A stretch of 64,000 bases of DNA, from the NCBI GenBank assembly GCA_905235305.1, contig CAJOLC010000012.1, positions 1 through 64,000 of the forward strand, read 5' to 3'. Below are positions 35,194 to 43,361 of the stretch, one piece after another. The notes beneath the pieces were generated by a model. That model was not told the origin of the DNA, did no database searches, and saw only the letters and a program-made list of their open reading frames with translations. Position 1 is the stretch's first letter. The number at the start of each line of letters is the position of its first letter. Origin of the DNA: an uncultured Bacteroidaceae bacterium. GTDB lineage: Bacteria; Bacteroidota; Bacteroidia; Bacteroidales; Bacteroidaceae. Position numbers and translations under genes: made by a program.

Positions 35194-37137
35194 ATGAGAA
35201 GGTTATTTATATTAAGCCTCCTTGCTATCTCATTGAGTGCAAATGCACAGTATCAGATTACTAACAGCGACTTCGAGAGTTGGACTGCGTCGTCAGGCGA
35301 GCCCGACCATTGGCATGGCTTCAAGAGCGCCAAGGGAACTTTTGCATCCTTCGCACAAGGGAAATTGGAGAAGAGTGAGGAAAAACGTCCAGGCAGTACG
35401 GGTTCCTACAGTGCCGTAATCACTTCAGGAATTGTTGGCAACATTGTAAACAATGGAAGTGTGACTACTGGTCAGCTCAATGCAGGAAGTATGAAAGCAG
35501 ACGACTCTGCCAATCATGCGGAGATGGACAAGACGAGCACGGCTACCGATAAGAACGGCGATAAGTTCTATATGCCTCTTACTGGTTATCCTGATGCCAT
35601 CAGGTTCTGGCTTAAATTCTCGCAAGGGACACCTAATTCCAATTTTCCTTATGCTTCAGTTAAGGCTGTCATTACCGATGGGACATATTACCAAGACCCT
35701 GAGGACAAGAATTACACAAACAAGGTAGCCCAGGCCTTAAACAACAAGATAACAACCTGTGACTGGACGGAGTTTACTCTTCCCTTTGACTACGACAGCT
35801 ATACAAGCAACGCCAAGCAGCCTGCTGCCATCCTGTGTACCTTCGGCACAAACGCCACACCTGGTAAGGGCAGCAAAGGCGACCAAGTCTACATCGACGA
35901 TCTGGAGCTTATATACTTCAGTGAATTGGCAAGCGCACAGTATAACGGAAGCAATGTTGCCTTCACTGATGGCGCTGCAACTGTCGATGCAGAGTATGAT
36001 CCATCCCTCCTCATCCTCACAAAGAAAGGCAGGGGCGGTCAGATTGAGGTCAAATATGACGATGCTTCTGCACTCCTGACCATAACAGTCAATGGCGACA
36101 ACATTAGTGAGGATACCACGAACTATCACACCTACACAATTCAATTCAAGGCCGCCCAGGCAGGTCCGCAGGTTGTTTTCTCCAAGAATTATACGGAAGA
36201 CTTGTATGTGACTTTGGGAACAAGTACGGAGGACAAGCTAACAGCCAACGTGACAGTAGAGACTCTTGACAACGGCAATATCAACTTCGTACTCAAGAAC
36301 TTTACTCTCGGCGTACTTCCTATAGGCAACATTGCAGTGACAGATGTCAATGTGGCAAGCGACAACTCCTTCTCCTTCAGCGGCGGCATAAAGATTACAG
36401 AAGGCGATGCTGACTATGGGCCCTGGATGGGTCCTGGCATTACCGAGGTATGTGAAGGCAGTGTGCCTATCGACATGAAAGGACAGTTCATTGGTGAGAA
36501 CCATGTTGTGGCGTATATCTCTATCAACATTGAAGAATTTGTCGGCTATCCAGTAGAGGTTCACCTTGGCTATGCTCATGCTACAATGGCAGTTAAAGCA
36601 GAGGCTCAGTATGGCACGTTCTGCGCTCCCTTCGAAGTGGATGTGCCCGAAGGCGTAAGTGCTTCCACGGTTTCTTCTGTCGTTGACAACGTGCTTACGC
36701 TCACCGAGGTCGGTGCAAAGATTCCTGCCAACACGCCTGTCATCCTCTATGCAGAGGCAGGGCTCGAGGCAGTCGATGCCTTCGGCATTGTCGAGGAAGT
36801 CACACCTGCGGTCACGCCTGAATATGGTCTGCTGACTGGTGTCTATGAGGCTACGGCAGCTCCTGTGGGAAGCTATGTGCTGCAGAACATCAATGATAAG
36901 GTCGGCTTCTATCAGGTGGCAGCAGGCAGCCAGCCCACTGTCGGTGCCAACCGTGCATACTTGACCGTGGCGTCCGGCATAAAGGCCTTCTACTTCGACG
37001 AGGATGATGCTACGGCAATCAAGGGCATCAACGTGGCCGAGGATGCCGAGAACATCATCTTCAACGTGAATGGACAGCGTATCGGCAAGATGCAGAGAGG
37101 AATTAACATCGTCAATGGTAAAAAGATTCTTAAGTAA
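35194..37137 (+). CDS. Secreted PCMD-calycin protein with C-terminal NGKK tail
   Basis: 647 residues. Signal peptide (1-18, SANAQ) is followed by a PCMD-like beta-sandwich (about 20-245; ITNSDFESW, then GSKGDQVYIDDLELIYF). Next is a calycin-like module (about 248-465; NGNINFVLKNFTLGVLPIGN, PWMGPGITEV). The second half is beta-rich, ending IIFNVNGQRIGKMQRGINI followed by VNGKKILK, the tail also seen in degenerate form in the M6 protease. The calycin segment is clearly related to that in the gene at 32936, on the other side of the DUF4105 gene. It is probably an exported surface or periplasmic binding protein. Confidence 0.75.
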   Translation: MRRLFILSLLAISLSANAQYQITNSDFESWTASSGEPDHWHGFKSAKGTFASFAQGKLEKSEEKRPGSTGSYSAVITSGIVGNIVNNGSVTTGQLNAGSMKADDSANHAEMDKTSTATDKNGDKFYMPLTGYPDAIRFWLKFSQGTPNSNFPYASVKAVITDGTYYQDPEDKNYTNKVAQALNNKITTCDWTEFTLPFDYDSYTSNAKQPAAILCTFGTNATPGKGSKGDQVYIDDLELIYFSELASAQYNGSNVAFTDGAATVDAEYDPSLLILTKKGRGGQIEVKYDDASALLTITVNGDNISEDTTNYHTYTIQFKAAQAGPQVVFSKNYTEDLYVTLGTSTEDKLTANVTVETLDNGNINFVLKNFTLGVLPIGNIAVTDVNVASDNSFSFSGGIKITEGDADYGPWMGPGITEVCEGSVPIDMKGQFIGENHVVAYISINIEEFVGYPVEVHLGYAHATMAVKAEAQYGTFCAPFEVDVPEGVSASTVSSVVDNVLTLTEVGAKIPANTPVILYAEAGLEAVDAFGIVEEVTPAVTPEYGLLTGVYEATAAPVGSYVLQNINDKVGFYQVAAGSQPTVGANRAYLTVASGIKAFYFDEDDATAIKGINVAEDAENIIFNVNGQRIGKMQRGINIVNGKKILK

Positions 37138-37138
37138 T

Positions 37139-37294
37139 ATGAGAAAGACATATATGACGCCTGCAATGCAGACGAACGAGGTACAAGTGATGAACGTGAT
37201 GGCAGTCAGCATCCTTGACGACAATGCCGACCCGAATAAGGAAGTCCTTTCGAAGGAAGACAGCAAATGGGACTTCTGGGGAGACGAAGAATAA
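37139..37294 (+). CDS. Small acidic protein of the KxYxxPxM type
   Basis: 51 residues, starting 1 nt after the stop of the preceding gene (TAATATG). The N terminus RKTYMTPAMQTNEVQVMNVM is followed by a hydrophobic MAVSIL segment and an acidic aromatic tail (KWDFWGDEE). From memory, short proteins with this K-x-Y-x-x-P-x-M start and acidic Trp-rich end are very common in Prevotella and Bacteroides but have no assigned function. No signal peptide. Tight coupling to the secreted protein gene and a terminator downstream support a real gene. Confidence 0.7.
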   Translation: MRKTYMTPAMQTNEVQVMNVMAVSILDDNADPNKEVLSKEDSKWDFWGDEE

Positions 37295-37319
37295 AGGCAA
37301 AGACATTCTCTTAGATATA

Positions 37320-37364
37320 TTTCCCTGCCGTATGCTATTCGTGGCAAACGGCGGGGAAATGTGT
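37320..37364 (+). terminator. Terminator after the small acidic protein
   Basis: An 11-bp stem with one G-U pair (TTTCCCTGCCG 37320-37330 / CGGCGGGGAAA 37349-37359), 18-nt loop, then a T-rich stretch TGTGTTTCTT. It lies 26 nt after the stop. Confidence 0.6.
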
Positions 37365-37386
37365 TTCTTCATATAATACTTATATA

Positions 37387-38301
37387 ATGTATAGTAAGCT
37401 CATCACTATCCTTGGCCCTACAGCTTCCGGCAAGACGACGCTTGCCGCCCACCTTGCCGCCCGTCTTGGCAATGCAGAGATTATCAGTGCCGATAGCCGC
37501 CAGGTGTATCGTGGCATGGATGTCGGCACGGGCAAGGATTTGGCTGACTATACAGTAGACGGGAAGGCGATACCCTTCCATCTTATCGATATCTGCGATG
37601 CAGGCGAGAAGTACAACTTGTTCCGTTATCAGCAGGATTTCCATAATGCTTATGACGACATCCTTTCCCGCCATCATCAGCCTATCCTTTGCGGTGGAAC
37701 GGGTCTTTACATCGAGTCTGTCCTGAAAGGCTATAAGATGGAGGCCGTGCCGGAGAATCCTGAGTTGCGCGAACAATTGAAGGGCCTCTCGCTTCCCGAG
37801 CTGAAGCGTATCCTGGAGGGCTATAAGACGTTGCACAACGTGACGGACCTCGACACGCCGAAGCGTGCCATCCGTGCCATCGAGATTCAGACTTATTATC
37901 GTGAGCATGGCACGTTGGAGAGAGACTTCCCTTCTACGGACAGCCTCATCATCGGCGTCGGCATCGACCGCGAATTGCGCCGTGAGCGCATCAGCAATCG
38001 CCTGCGTCACAGGCTGGAGCAGGAAGACATGGTGGGCGAAGTGCGTCGGCTCCTGGAGCGTGTGCCTGCCGACGACCTTCTGTATTATGGTTTGGAGTAT
38101 AAGTACCTGACCCTTTATTGCCTGGGTAGGCTTTCGTATGATGAGATGGTGCAGCAGTTGGAGACAGCCATACATCAGTTTGCCAAGCGGCAGATGACAT
38201 GGTTCCGCGGCATGGAACGTCGCGGTTTTACCATCCATTGGATACAAAGCACGCTCCCTTTGGAGGAGCGTGTGGAGGAAATCTTGAATCTCTTGGCTTA
38301 G
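37387..38301 (+). CDS. miaA: tRNA dimethylallyltransferase
   Basis: 304 residues. P-loop GPTASGKTT (10-18), substrate motif SADSRQVYRGMDVGTGK, GGTGLYIESVLKG, and the C-terminal QFAKRQMTWFRG that contacts tRNA. MiaA adds dimethylallyl to A37 of tRNAs that read UNN codons. It is convergent with the peptidase gene, the stops being 1 nt apart; no terminator separates them. Confidence 0.97.
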   Translation: MYSKLITILGPTASGKTTLAAHLAARLGNAEIISADSRQVYRGMDVGTGKDLADYTVDGKAIPFHLIDICDAGEKYNLFRYQQDFHNAYDDILSRHHQPILCGGTGLYIESVLKGYKMEAVPENPELREQLKGLSLPELKRILEGYKTLHNVTDLDTPKRAIRAIEIQTYYREHGTLERDFPSTDSLIIGVGIDRELRRERISNRLRHRLEQEDMVGEVRRLLERVPADDLLYYGLEYKYLTLYCLGRLSYDEMVQQLETAIHQFAKRQMTWFRGMERRGFTIHWIQSTLPLEERVEEILNLLA

Positions 38302-38302
38302 T

Positions 38303-39307
38303 TTAGCTGTATCGCAGGATTTGTCCTGGGCGCAGTACAGCGTTGCGCTTTATGTTGTTCATGCGGCAGAGGCGGTCTACGCTTGTCCCGCATTTACGTG
38401 CGATGGATGAAAGTGTCTCGCCGGACTTGACCTTGTGGATGTGTGTGCGAGGCTTAGCCTTCATCTGCTGTAGCTTCTTTTGCTGGAATGTCTGGCTCTC
38501 GGATTCTTTGGCTGCGATGGCATTGATGGCATCGAGGGCCAGTTCGTCTATCTCTTCTTCGGTGTCTGCATCGCTGCTGTTGACTGCCAGCATTGTGCCG
38601 CGTCCGTTGGCACGGAAGAGGTAGAAGTCTCCCTTGACATCCTGAGCCTCGAAGTCGAATAGACGTTCCGGGTCGATGGACTGTCCGAGCAGGCGTGTCT
38701 CGAAGTGGAGGTGTGAGCCTGTGGACTGTCCGGTGTTGCCGCCGAGCCCGATTACGTCGCCGGCCTTAACAAACTGGTTGGGCTTGACGAGCTGCCTGCT
38801 CAGGTGTCCGTAGAGTGTTTCCAGTCCGTTGGCATGCCGTATGACGATGTATTTGCCGTAGCCTCTGCGATAGCCTTGATCCTTGACAATGCGCACTTTC
38901 CCCGAGAAGGCGGCGCGGATGGTGTCGCCCACGAAGACCTTGATATCCGTGCCGTAGTGCTGGCGCCGGAAGGAGCGTCGGTAGCCGTAGTGGCTTGTGA
39001 CGAGTCGGCTGTCGCAGGGCATGTGGAAATGTCTCAGGTCGATTTTATATTCTGAGGGAATTGTGACGTTGGTGTAGGAGTGTGCTGATTCGTCGTCCCA
39101 AGTGGGGTAGAGTGAAGCAGCGGGGTTTTGCAGGTTCGACAAGGCTTGCTGTTCGTTGAGGCGAACGAGCGAGATGCTGTCGATGGCACGCATCTTTCGG
39201 TCGATGGGTGCTATGTCGGCAAGTCGGTCCTGCGCTAATGTGCTTGCGCAGAATGCAAAAAGTAGTGGAAGGGTGGTGAGTATCTTCATTACTTTGGTGG
39301 TTTTCAT
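38303..39307 (-). CDS. Exported M23-family peptidase with C-terminal LysM domain
   Basis: 334 residues. Signal peptide (about 1-25, ASTLAQ), LytM/M23 domain with HYGTDI (H and D zinc ligands) and GSHLHFE, then a LysM peptidoglycan-binding domain at the end (HKVKSGETLSSIARKCGTSV). It is probably a periplasmic murein endopeptidase or division-hydrolase activator. ATG 39307 is chosen because the upstream extension would spoil the signal peptide. Confidence 0.93.
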   Translation of the reverse strand: MKTTKVMKILTTLPLLFAFCASTLAQDRLADIAPIDRKMRAIDSISLVRLNEQQALSNLQNPAASLYPTWDDESAHSYTNVTIPSEYKIDLRHFHMPCDSRLVTSHYGYRRSFRRQHYGTDIKVFVGDTIRAAFSGKVRIVKDQGYRRGYGKYIVIRHANGLETLYGHLSRQLVKPNQFVKAGDVIGLGGNTGQSTGSHLHFETRLLGQSIDPERLFDFEAQDVKGDFYLFRANGRGTMLAVNSSDADTEEEIDELALDAINAIAAKESESQTFQQKKLQQMKAKPRTHIHKVKSGETLSSIARKCGTSVDRLCRMNNIKRNAVLRPGQILRYS

Positions 39308-39329
39308 TGTCAGTTTTTTGTGGGCGTCG

Positions 39330-39791
39330 TCAGGACAAGTCCAGTGCATAGAGTCTGTCCATATTGAGGTCGCCCAGGTCGAAAAGCTCTTCGGGTTTGA
39401 AGAAGCGTTTCAGTTCGATGGCTGCCGAAGTGGGTGAGTCGGAGGCATGCACGATGTTTTGCTGGTTGCTCATGCAGTAGTCGCCTCGAATGGTGCCGGG
39501 TTCTGCCTTGCGTCCGTTGGTATAGCCCGTGATGAAGCGTACTACCTCGATGGCATCGGTTCCCTCGAGGCACATGGCAACGACAGGCGTGCGCATCATG
39601 GATGCTTTCAGTGCGGGGAAGAATGGTTTGCCTACGAGGTGAGCGTAATGCTCGTTGAGTATCTCGTCGTTTAGCTGCATCATTTTCATGCCGACGATGC
39701 GTAATCCTTTTTTCTCAAATCGGCTGGTGATTTCACCAATCAGGGCTCTCATCACTGTGCTCGGCTTGAGCAGCACCAGGGTTCTTTCCAT
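39330..39791 (-). CDS. ndk: Nucleoside diphosphate kinase
   Basis: 153 residues. N-terminal ERTLVLLKPSTVMRALIGEI, and active-site NIVHASDSPTSA containing the phosphorylated His. It transfers gamma-phosphate between NTPs and NDPs. It lies 22 nt upstream of the M23 peptidase gene on the same strand. Confidence 0.97.
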   Translation of the reverse strand: MERTLVLLKPSTVMRALIGEITSRFEKKGLRIVGMKMMQLNDEILNEHYAHLVGKPFFPALKASMMRTPVVAMCLEGTDAIEVVRFITGYTNGRKAEPGTIRGDYCMSNQQNIVHASDSPTSAAIELKRFFKPEELFDLGDLNMDRLYALDLS

Positions 39792-39857
39792 TTCGTAGCG
39801 TTTCTTTTCGTCTCGTTTCCCCCTTTACAGCAGGGGCGTTTTCTACGTTTACGCCTG

Positions 39858-39888
39858 CAAAGGTACGACAATTTCCTCAGACAGCCAA
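39858..39888 (-). promoter_or_regulatory. ndk promoter
   Basis: On the minus strand TTG (39888-39886), 20 nt and TACCTTTG (39865-39858) match the consensus exactly, about 66 nt before the ATG at 39791. Confidence 0.85.
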
Positions 39889-40065
39889 ATACTTTTAGTA
39901 TTTTTAACGACTTCGCACGTGTTCTGTCGTTTCTGGCCTGCATATTTGCAGGCTATCATTGGTGTCCGTCAAATAAGTTTTAGCCTCGTGTATACCCCGT
40001 GTGTTTTAGGTGTCAGGCCAATAAATATAACCAGACACCGTAGTGGGATATATATATGTATATAC

Positions 40066-40175
40066 GAAGAATGCTAATGCTTCGTACGAGGCATTAGCAT
40101 TCTTGGGCCAAAGCATTAGTATTCTTGGTTCAAAGCATTAGTATTCTTGGGGCGAGGCATAAGCATGTATGGCTT
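40066..40175. repeat. 22-bp tandem array A4 (five units)
   Basis: Five units at exact 22-bp spacing (40066, 40088, 40110, 40132, 40154) with consensus RARGCATTAGTATTCTTGGK plus NC; the outer units are the most diverged. It begins 44 nt beyond the guaA stop in the 352-nt gap between ndk's promoter and guaA. I see nothing else in that gap. Confidence 0.9.
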
Positions 40176-40218
40176 GCTCCTCGATATTGCACCCGGAGAT
40201 GCCGTGTGCGGGGGGGAG

Positions 40219-41748
40219 TTACTCCCACTCGATGGTCGATGGCGGCTTCGACGAGATGTCGTAGCAGACGCGGTTGACTCCCTTTACCTTATTGATAATG
40301 TCGTTCGAGACTTTCGCCATGAATTCGTAGGGCAGATGCGCCCAGTCGGCTGTCATCGCATCGGTGCTGGTGACGGCTCGCAGTGCAACAGGATTCTCGT
40401 AGGTGCGTTCGTCGCCCATCACGCCGACGCTCCTGACGTCGGAGAGCAGTATCGCGCCTGCCTGCCATATCTGGTCGTAGAGTCCCCAGTCGCGCAGTCC
40501 CTGGATGAAGATGTCGTCGGCATCCTGCAGGACGCGCACCTTCTCGGGCGTTATCGCGCCAAGGATGCGGACGGCCAAGCCAGGGCCGGGGAAGGGATGA
40601 CGGCCGATGAGATGTTCGGGAATGCCGAGCTGGCGGCCTACGCGGCGCACTTCATCCTTGAAGAGCCACTTCAGCGGCTCGCACAGCTTGAGGTGCATCT
40701 CTTCGGGAAGTCCGCCTACATTGTGGTGGCTCTTGATGACCTTGCCCGTGATGTTCAGGCTCTCGATTCGGTCGGGATAGATGGTGCCCTGGGCCAACCA
40801 CTTGGCATCTGTGATCTTCTTTGCCTCTGCGTTGAAGACCTCAATGAAGTCCCTGCCGATGATTTTGCGCTTCCGTTCGGGCTCAGTCACGCCTTCGAGA
40901 TCCTTGAAGAACCGCTCGCTGGCATCCACGCCGATGACATTCAGCCCGAGGCATTCGTAGTCCTTCATCACGTTTTGGAACTCGTTCTTGCGCAACATGC
41001 CGTGATCCACGAAGATGCACGTCAGACGGTTGCCGATGGCACGGTTCAGCAGTACGGCTGCCACGCTGCTGTCCACGCCTCCCGACAGGCCGAGGATGAC
41101 GCGCTCGTCGCCTATCTGTTGGCGCAGCTCGGCGACTGTCTGCTCCACGAAATTGGCAGGCGACCAGTCCTGACGGCTGCCGCAGATGTCGACCACGAAG
41201 TTCTTCAACAGCAATGTTCCCTGCAGGGAGTGGAACACCTCAGGATGGAACTGCACGCCCCAGATGGGTTCATTGTCGGCAGCATACGCCGCGTACTTCA
41301 CCTTCTCGGTGCTGGCAATGGCGTGGAAACCTTCGGGCAGAGCCGTAATCGTGTCGCCGTGGCTCATCCACACCTGACTGTTCTCGTCAAATCCCTTGAA
41401 GAGTGGGTCGTCGAAATTAATGCTGGAGAGGTTGGCGCGACCATATTCCCTGCTTCCCGCAGGCTCCACTTTGCCGCCCAGAGTGTGGCTCATGAACTGC
41501 GCACCGTAGCAGATGCCGAGGATGGGCATACGCCCACGGAACAGGCTCAGGTCGATGCGGAAGGCCTCGGGGTCATAGACACTGTACGGACTGCCTGCCA
41601 AGATGACGCCAATCACGTCGGCATCATCCTTCGGGAACTTGTTGTAAGGCAGTATCTCGCAGAAGGTGTCGAGCTCGCGCAGGCGGCGGGCAATGAGCTG
41701 GGTCGTCTGAGAACCGAAGTCCAGGATAATAATCTTCTGTTGCTGCAT
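40219..41748 (-). CDS. guaA: GMP synthase (glutamine-hydrolysing)
   Basis: 509 residues. Class I glutamine amidotransferase domain ([15 protein letters not shown] with the catalytic Cys; HPEVFHS), ATP pyrophosphatase domain ([16 protein letters not shown]) and a C-terminal dimer domain ending [10 protein letters not shown]. It converts XMP to GMP. ATG 41748 gives the standard start [14 protein letters not shown]. It is divergent from pyrC across a shared inverted-repeat promoter region. Confidence 0.97.
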   Translation of the reverse strand: MQQQKIIILDFGSQTTQLIARRLRELDTFCEILPYNKFPKDDADVIGVILAGSPYSVYDPEAFRIDLSLFRGRMPILGICYGAQFMSHTLGGKVEPAGSREYGRANLSSINFDDPLFKGFDENSQVWMSHGDTITALPEGFHAIASTEKVKYAAYAADNEPIWGVQFHPEVFHSLQGTLLLKNFVVDICGSRQDWSPANFVEQTVAELRQQIGDERVILGLSGGVDSSVAAVLLNRAIGNRLTCIFVDHGMLRKNEFQNVMKDYECLGLNVIGVDASERFFKDLEGVTEPERKRKIIGRDFIEVFNAEAKKITDAKWLAQGTIYPDRIESLNITGKVIKSHHNVGGLPEEMHLKLCEPLKWLFKDEVRRVGRQLGIPEHLIGRHPFPGPGLAVRILGAITPEKVRVLQDADDIFIQGLRDWGLYDQIWQAGAILLSDVRSVGVMGDERTYENPVALRAVTSTDAMTADWAHLPYEFMAKVSNDIINKVKGVNRVCYDISSKPPSTIEWE

Positions 41749-41789
41749 ATAGATATATATAATATTATAATGTATAAGGTTCCTGCTCG

Positions 41790-41869
41790 TAATTCGCTGC
41801 AAAGATACGAATAAAATATGGATTGAGACTTAGAGATTAGAGATTATTTTGTACCTTTGCAGCGAATTA
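41790..41869. promoter_or_regulatory. Divergent guaA/pyrC promoter region within a 15-bp inverted repeat
   Basis: The -7 box for guaA (minus, TATCTTTG 41807-41800) and for pyrC (plus, TACCTTTG 41852-41859) both run into the arms of a perfect inverted repeat: TAATTCGCTGCAAAG (41790-41804) / CTTTGCAGCGAATTA (41855-41869). The first bases of both predicted transcripts are therefore identical. Neither has a clear TTG -33 element. Confidence 0.65.
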
Positions 41870-41886
41870 GTGCTCAAGAGAAGGTC

Positions 41887-43200
41887 ATGGCAGTCAGCAG
41901 ATACACCATCGAGAATGTCACCGTAGTCAATGAAGGCGAATGCTTTGGGGCATCGGTCAGCATTGAAGATGGCAGGATAGCGGAGATTAAGAAGCAACCC
42001 TATAAGGATGACATGGATGTCCTGCTACTGCCAGGCATCATTGATGGCCATGTCCACATGCGTGAGCCAGGGCTTACACATAAGGCGACGATGGAGAGCG
42101 AGACGAGGACCGCTGCCAGAGGCGGCGTGACCTCTGTGCTCGACATGCCGAACGTGGTGCCGCAGACCACCTCCCTTCAGCTCCTGGAGGAGCGTTATGC
42201 CCTTGCCGAAGGACGATGCCATGTCAACTACGGCTTCTATCTTGGGGCGACAAACGACAACCTGGAGGACATCAAGCAGCTCGACCCTACACGCTGTCCA
42301 GGCGTGAAGCTCTTCATGGGCAGCAGTACGGGCGGTATGCTTGTCGATAGAGAAACGCCTCTCCGACAAATCTTCCGCCATTCGCCTACGCTTGTCATGA
42401 CGCATTGCGAGGATACGACCCGTATTAATGCCAACATAGCAGCAGCCAGAAAGCAGTATGGCGACGACCCTGACGTGCGTCTGCATCCTGTCATCCGCGA
42501 CCATGAGGCCTGCCTTCGCAGTACGGAACTTGCCGTGCGTCTGGCCAGAGAGGAAGAGGCCCGTCTGCATGTGGCACACATCACGACGGCTCAGGAGCTG
42601 GAGCTCTTCAACCCCGACAGCAAGACGATAACAGCCGAGGCCTGTGTGCCGCACCTCCTGTTCACCGATGCCGACTACGACACGCTCGGCACGCGCATCA
42701 AGTGCAACCCTGCCGTCAAGACGAAAGCCGACAGGGACGCGCTCCGGCTTGCCCTTACCGACGGACGCATCCGCACCATTGCCACCGACCACGCACCGCA
42801 CCTTCTCAGCGAGAAGCAGGGAGGATGCCTCAGGGCAATGAGCGGTATGCCGATGGTTCAGTTCTCGCTTCCAGCCGTGCTGAGCCTCGTCTCGGAAGGG
42901 GTGCTCACTCTGGAACGAGCCGTCGAACTCATGTGCCACAACCCTGCCAGACTCTATCACATCAAGGAGAGAGGCTTCATCCGCGAGGGTTATCACGCAG
43001 ACCTTGTGCTGGTCAGGCGCAAACCTTGGACCGTCACGACAGACTGCATCGAGAGCCTCTGCAAGTGGAGTCCGCTGGAAGGGCGCATGTTGGAGTGGCA
43101 AGTGGAGAAGACCTGGGTGGGCGGTCGCCTTGTATGGGACGGAACGTCCTTCCCGTCGCCACCTCAGGGGAAACGTCTATTTTTCAGTCATACAGAATAA
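41887..43200 (+). CDS. pyrC: Dihydroorotase
   Basis: 437 residues of the amidohydrolase superfamily. Metal site PGIIDGHVHMREPG, probable carbamylated Lys in GVKLFMGSS, His in MTHCED and HVAHITT, and Asp in IATDHAPH. It closes N-carbamoyl-aspartate to dihydroorotate in pyrimidine synthesis. The frame is open to a TTG at 41857 that lies within the promoter, so ATG 41887 is taken. Confidence 0.93.
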   Translation: MAVSRYTIENVTVVNEGECFGASVSIEDGRIAEIKKQPYKDDMDVLLLPGIIDGHVHMREPGLTHKATMESETRTAARGGVTSVLDMPNVVPQTTSLQLLEERYALAEGRCHVNYGFYLGATNDNLEDIKQLDPTRCPGVKLFMGSSTGGMLVDRETPLRQIFRHSPTLVMTHCEDTTRINANIAAARKQYGDDPDVRLHPVIRDHEACLRSTELAVRLAREEEARLHVAHITTAQELELFNPDSKTITAEACVPHLLFTDADYDTLGTRIKCNPAVKTKADRDALRLALTDGRIRTIATDHAPHLLSEKQGGCLRAMSGMPMVQFSLPAVLSLVSEGVLTLERAVELMCHNPARLYHIKERGFIREGYHADLVLVRRKPWTVTTDCIESLCKWSPLEGRMLEWQVEKTWVGGRLVWDGTSFPSPPQGKRLFFSHTE

Positions 43201-43230
43201 ACCTTTGGCCCTCGGCATTGTCAAAGAAAA

Positions 43231-43361
43231 AGTGAAAAGCGAAAAGGTGAAAAAGTAAACAAGTAAACGAGTTGACAAGTAAACAAGTTGGTAGCAATGG
43301 CTCGCTGCTTGTCAACTCGCTGGCTCATGAAATTGTGAAATTGTAAAATTGTGAAATTGTG
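43231..43361. repeat. Direct-repeat tract upstream of, and into, the next start codon
   Basis: Runs of AAGTAAACAAGT/GAGTTGACAAG units (43250-43295), with an inverted GTTGACAAG/CTTGTCAAC pair, are followed by ATTGTGAAATTGTAAAATTG units (43329-43361). The last GTG of this run is the start codon of the outer-membrane protein gene at 43359. Confidence 0.75.

Noticed and set aside
40147..41814. A 555-residue open frame on the plus strand opposite guaA
   Set aside because: It is a shadow of guaA on the other strand. The guaA frame has all catalytic motifs and full family length; the opposite frame shows no domain.
41857..41887. Upstream TTG start for pyrC (and similar TTG starts at 57122 and 12767)
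   Set aside because: These TTG codons are part of the TAnnTTTG promoter boxes; the internal ATG gives the family's normal N terminus.
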